DNA of 64,000 bases from Morganella morganii H1r (GTDB lineage Bacteria > Pseudomonadota > Gammaproteobacteria > Enterobacterales > Enterobacteriaceae): contig NZ_AYMP01000031.1 in assembly GCF_000633515.1 (NCBI RefSeq), forward strand, positions 36,058-100,057, given 5' to 3'. Positions 61,539-64,000 of this stretch are shown here, in pieces. Within the stretch, counting starts at the first letter, position 1. Each line of letters starts with the position of its first letter. The notes below the pieces were generated by a model. That model was not told the DNA's origin, searched no databases, and saw nothing but the letters and a program-made list of their open reading frames with translations. The translations under genes and the position numbers were made by a program.

Positions 61539-61565
61539 ACCGCCGGGAGCAACACTCCCGGCGGT
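61539..61565. terminator. hairpin between convergent sbcB and the small ORF
   Basis: A long GC-rich stem ACCGCCGGGAG / CTCCCGGCGGT with a five-base loop lies just after the sbcB stop. The T-run is short (only A-rich sequence follows on the forward strand), so termination strength is uncertain. Confidence 0.65.
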
Positions 61566-61569
61566 AAAA

Positions 61570-61872
61570 TTACCCCGCTTTATTAACGGTATAAAACACC
61601 CGGCACAGGGATTCCCTGTACTTCGGACAAACAGAAACCATCCGCGTGCGGCTCTCAGTATCCCGTCCCAGTTCTTTCAGCACCCCTTTGGTGATCAGCG
61701 AATCCGCACTGCTGTGCTTGATGCCGATACTGACATTTTCATCACGGGCATTCAGGATATAGACAATCAGCGCCCGCTCATCGGTGCTGAGGTTATGCAG
61801 AACCTCTGCTTTATGGCACTTGACCTGAACCGCTTTGCCGAAGGCATTTTTGAGTCTTTTAAACATAATCAT
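61570..61872 (-). CDS. small soluble protein, weakly SieB-like
   Basis: The 100-residue product (starting MIMFKRLKNAFGKAVQ) has a middle segment EVLHNLSTDERALIVYILNARDENVSIGIKHSSADSLITKGVL that recalls the cytoplasmic part of superinfection exclusion B proteins, without the membrane helices. The resemblance is from memory and weak. There is no clear ribosome site; the third residue is an alternative start. Confidence 0.6.
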   Translation of the reverse strand: MIMFKRLKNAFGKAVQVKCHKAEVLHNLSTDERALIVYILNARDENVSIGIKHSSADSLITKGVLKELGRDTESRTRMVSVCPKYRESLCRVFYTVNKAG

Positions 61873-61960
61873 CAGTAATCAGAAAGAAAAGCTGATTATA
61901 ATGAATTTAATCCCTTATTAACATTCATGGTTTATACTGATTTTCTGTACCTCTGAAAGA

Positions 61961-63706
61961 TCACTTCTGATGCTGACTGCAACTGCACCCTTCATGTCCT
62001 TCACCCCAGTATTTTAATTTACTGGTTTTACCCAGCCCCGGATTCAGGGTATTGGTCGGGTCGGTGGCTTTATAGAAGGCTTTCAGCTGTGGTTTGGCTT
62101 TATACAAATGACCGACATTATGCTCTGCCGGATATTCCGCCCCGCGCGTGTTCAGGATTTCCAGCATCGCCTCTTTCAGCGCATGCGGATCCACACCTTT
62201 CTTCACAATATAGTCCTGATGGAAAACGTGGCATAAAAAATGTCCGTAGTAGAGTTTATGCACCAGTTTGCTCTCAATTTCCGGCGGCAGGACTTCCAGC
62301 CATGCCTGATCATTACGGCGCAGTGCAATATCCAGCGCAAGAATATCCTCTACTTTACTGCTGTTAACCGCATGATAACGGATGGCGGCACCGGCGGCCA
62401 CAAAGCGGTGCAGGAAGGCATCTGCCCCCTCTTTGGCATCACACTCAAAGAAAGCGCCCTCTGCATTATCAAAGAAATGGCTCAGCCAGTTGCGGGCTTC
62501 ATCAATCCCCTCACCGGCCATTTTCAGCATCAGGTGATGCTCGTATTTATCGCGGTACTCTTCCATCCGGCGCGGCAGATGATTCGGCCACAAATGGCTG
62601 AATAACTGCATCGTGCGGTCAATCAGGTTTTTCGGCAGCAACGGAATTTTATTGAAAACAGCATCCATTCTCCCTTTGATGGTGAACAATTTCGGCATTT
62701 TTTCGGTGCCGAGCTTATCAATCATCAGGAAGCTGTCTTTACCGTAGACTTTCGCGATGTCATAACACTCGCGGTGCATATATTCACCGGCCACCGGCAG
62801 ATGCTCAAACTCCGCGAGAATATGACGGCGGATATCTTCCAGCACAGAAGGTGTATTGGTGCCGATGTAGAAGACTTTATTTTCACCCTGAGACGGGAAC
62901 GTATCCAGGCGCACAGCAAACACCACCAGCTTACCGGCACAGCCGGAGGCTTCAAACAGGCGGCGTTCGTCGGCGTTGAAACGGGACGGGGTATCCGCAT
63001 CCACATCACGGATACGCTGATGATAATCATGGTCAGAAGCCGGCTTATCCGTATCCTCAATATCCGCATCCTGATACTGCCGGTATTCCAGGCAATTCAG
63101 AATTTCTTCGGGGGTGGAGCCCAAATCAATCCCCAGATGGTTGACCAGTTCTGCGGTGCCGTCTGCATTAACACGGCCGTACAGCGCCAGTTCGGTATAA
63201 GCAGGACCGCGCTGCACCAGCGAACCGCCGGAGTTATTACAAATACCGCCGACCACGGAAGCCCCGATACAGGAAGAACCAATGACGGAATGCGGCTCAC
63301 GGCCCAGCGGTTTCAGTACTTTTTCCAGATGCCACAGCGTGCTGCCGGGCAGTGCCACCACCTGCTGCTGTTTTGTCAGAACCTGAATTTTATCCAGACG
63401 CAGCGTGCTGATAATAATAATTTCGCGGTCATAATCATCCCCGCTCGGGGTGGAGCCTTCCGTCAGACCGGTATTGGCTGCCTGCATAATCACAATTCTG
63501 TCAGCCTCAACAGCGGCTTTAAACACCTGCCACAATTCATACAGTGTACCCGGGAACACCACTGCCAGCGCGCTGCCTTCACCGGAACGGAACCCCTTGC
63601 GGTAGCGCTCCGTCTTACGCGGTTCTGTTAAAATGTGTTTGTGGCTGACAATGTCTGTCAGTGTCTGAATAAGACGTGCGCCGTCAGGTTGCTGACTGTT
63701 GATCAT
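61961..63706 (-). CDS. dld: quinone-dependent D-lactate dehydrogenase
   Basis: The 581-residue peripheral membrane flavoenzyme oxidises D-lactate to pyruvate and passes electrons to quinone. The FAD-binding region (GSSCIGASVVGGICNNSGGSLVQRG) and the membrane-binding lactate dehydrogenase C-terminal domain are visible. Length is slightly above the E. coli enzyme (571). Confidence 0.95.
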   Translation of the reverse strand: MINSQQPDGARLIQTLTDIVSHKHILTEPRKTERYRKGFRSGEGSALAVVFPGTLYELWQVFKAAVEADRIVIMQAANTGLTEGSTPSGDDYDREIIIISTLRLDKIQVLTKQQQVVALPGSTLWHLEKVLKPLGREPHSVIGSSCIGASVVGGICNNSGGSLVQRGPAYTELALYGRVNADGTAELVNHLGIDLGSTPEEILNCLEYRQYQDADIEDTDKPASDHDYHQRIRDVDADTPSRFNADERRLFEASGCAGKLVVFAVRLDTFPSQGENKVFYIGTNTPSVLEDIRRHILAEFEHLPVAGEYMHRECYDIAKVYGKDSFLMIDKLGTEKMPKLFTIKGRMDAVFNKIPLLPKNLIDRTMQLFSHLWPNHLPRRMEEYRDKYEHHLMLKMAGEGIDEARNWLSHFFDNAEGAFFECDAKEGADAFLHRFVAAGAAIRYHAVNSSKVEDILALDIALRRNDQAWLEVLPPEIESKLVHKLYYGHFLCHVFHQDYIVKKGVDPHALKEAMLEILNTRGAEYPAEHNVGHLYKAKPQLKAFYKATDPTNTLNPGLGKTSKLKYWGEGHEGCSCSQHQK

Positions 63707-64000
63707 ACATTCCCCCGCTCAGGTTACTTATAGTTCGCTAAATAACCATTATGCCCCTTATTTTATTTATAATACGAATAAAACAAAAAGCCAATAAGTT
63801 ATTAACAATCAATTTGTTAGCATAAAAAATAAAATTAAAATGCAGCTTTATGAGCAACTTTATGTACAAATAAGTTATGCACCATTGCGCACCAAAGCCC
63901 TCTGTACGCATATATATCTCTCTGCCAATTGTACTCTTGACATTCATCAACTACACGCCTAAATTTCACTGTATATTTAAGGGTCTTCCCTTGTTGTGGT
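63707..64000. other. AT-rich upstream region of dld
   Basis: This stretch is AT-rich and should hold the dld promoter. A 70-codon reverse frame (63738-63950) exists but looks spurious. Nothing else is supported up to the edge. Confidence 0.5.

Noticed and set aside
63738..63950. 70-codon reverse frame upstream of dld
   Set aside because: It is AT-driven, with no ribosome site and an Ile/Asn/Lys-rich sequence without domain character.

Overview
The window looks like a chromosomal segment of a gamma-proteobacterium of the order Enterobacterales, most probably Morganella or a close relative. Core proteins match Escherichia coli families along their whole length. Base composition of the core is near 50 percent GC by eye, which fits Morganella better than Proteus or Providencia. 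A UmoD/YcfJ-type gene sits beside ndh. The genus is an inference; gene identities rest on recognisable motifs and gene order.

Region 1 (1 to about 12083) is the integrase-proximal part of a lambdoid prophage whose remainder lies left of the window. A LexA/CI-type repressor (4447-5091) is flanked by two sets of 16-bp operators that control divergent promoters. Leftward runs an early operon: cro-like, ymfL-like, small genes, a DnaT/O-like replication gene that carries a candidate replication origin of 21-bp iterons, KilA-N and a DUF968-like partial gene. Rightward run small early genes, excisionase and a lambda-type integrase. Between the integrase and the 3' end of icd is an AT-rich cargo block. 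It holds a conserved protein of unknown function, a 224-bp element bounded by inverted repeats with a 32-codon ORF, and a RloC/PrrC-like ABC-ATPase with a C-terminal HEPN-like ribonuclease signature, a likely phage-defence gene. The position suggests integration into icd, as for phages e14 and 21.

Region 2 (12084-21431) is core: icd (reverse), then rluE, nudJ, mnmA, hflD, purB, phoP, phoQ and roxA (forward).

Region 3 (21493-26250) is a four-gene chaperone-usher fimbrial operon (subunit, chaperone, usher, two-domain adhesin) lying between roxA and pepT.

Region 4 (26516-55728) is core again: pepT, cobB, lolEDC, mfd, a Tat-exported PLP aminotransferase, a umoD-like gene, ndh with a perfect FNR box, then ycfP-nagZ-thiK-lpoB-hinT-ycfH-holB-tmk-mltG-pabC and the fatty-acid/phospholipid operon yceD-rpmF-plsX-fabH-fabD-fabG-acpP-fabF, followed by maf (yceF), a small secreted protein and rluC.

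Region 5 (55729-64000) holds rne with its long 5' leader, then yeeX, sbcB, a small SieB-like ORF and dld. The junction after rne differs from the E. coli order.

No tRNA, rRNA, CRISPR array, insertion sequence or reverse transcriptase gene was seen.
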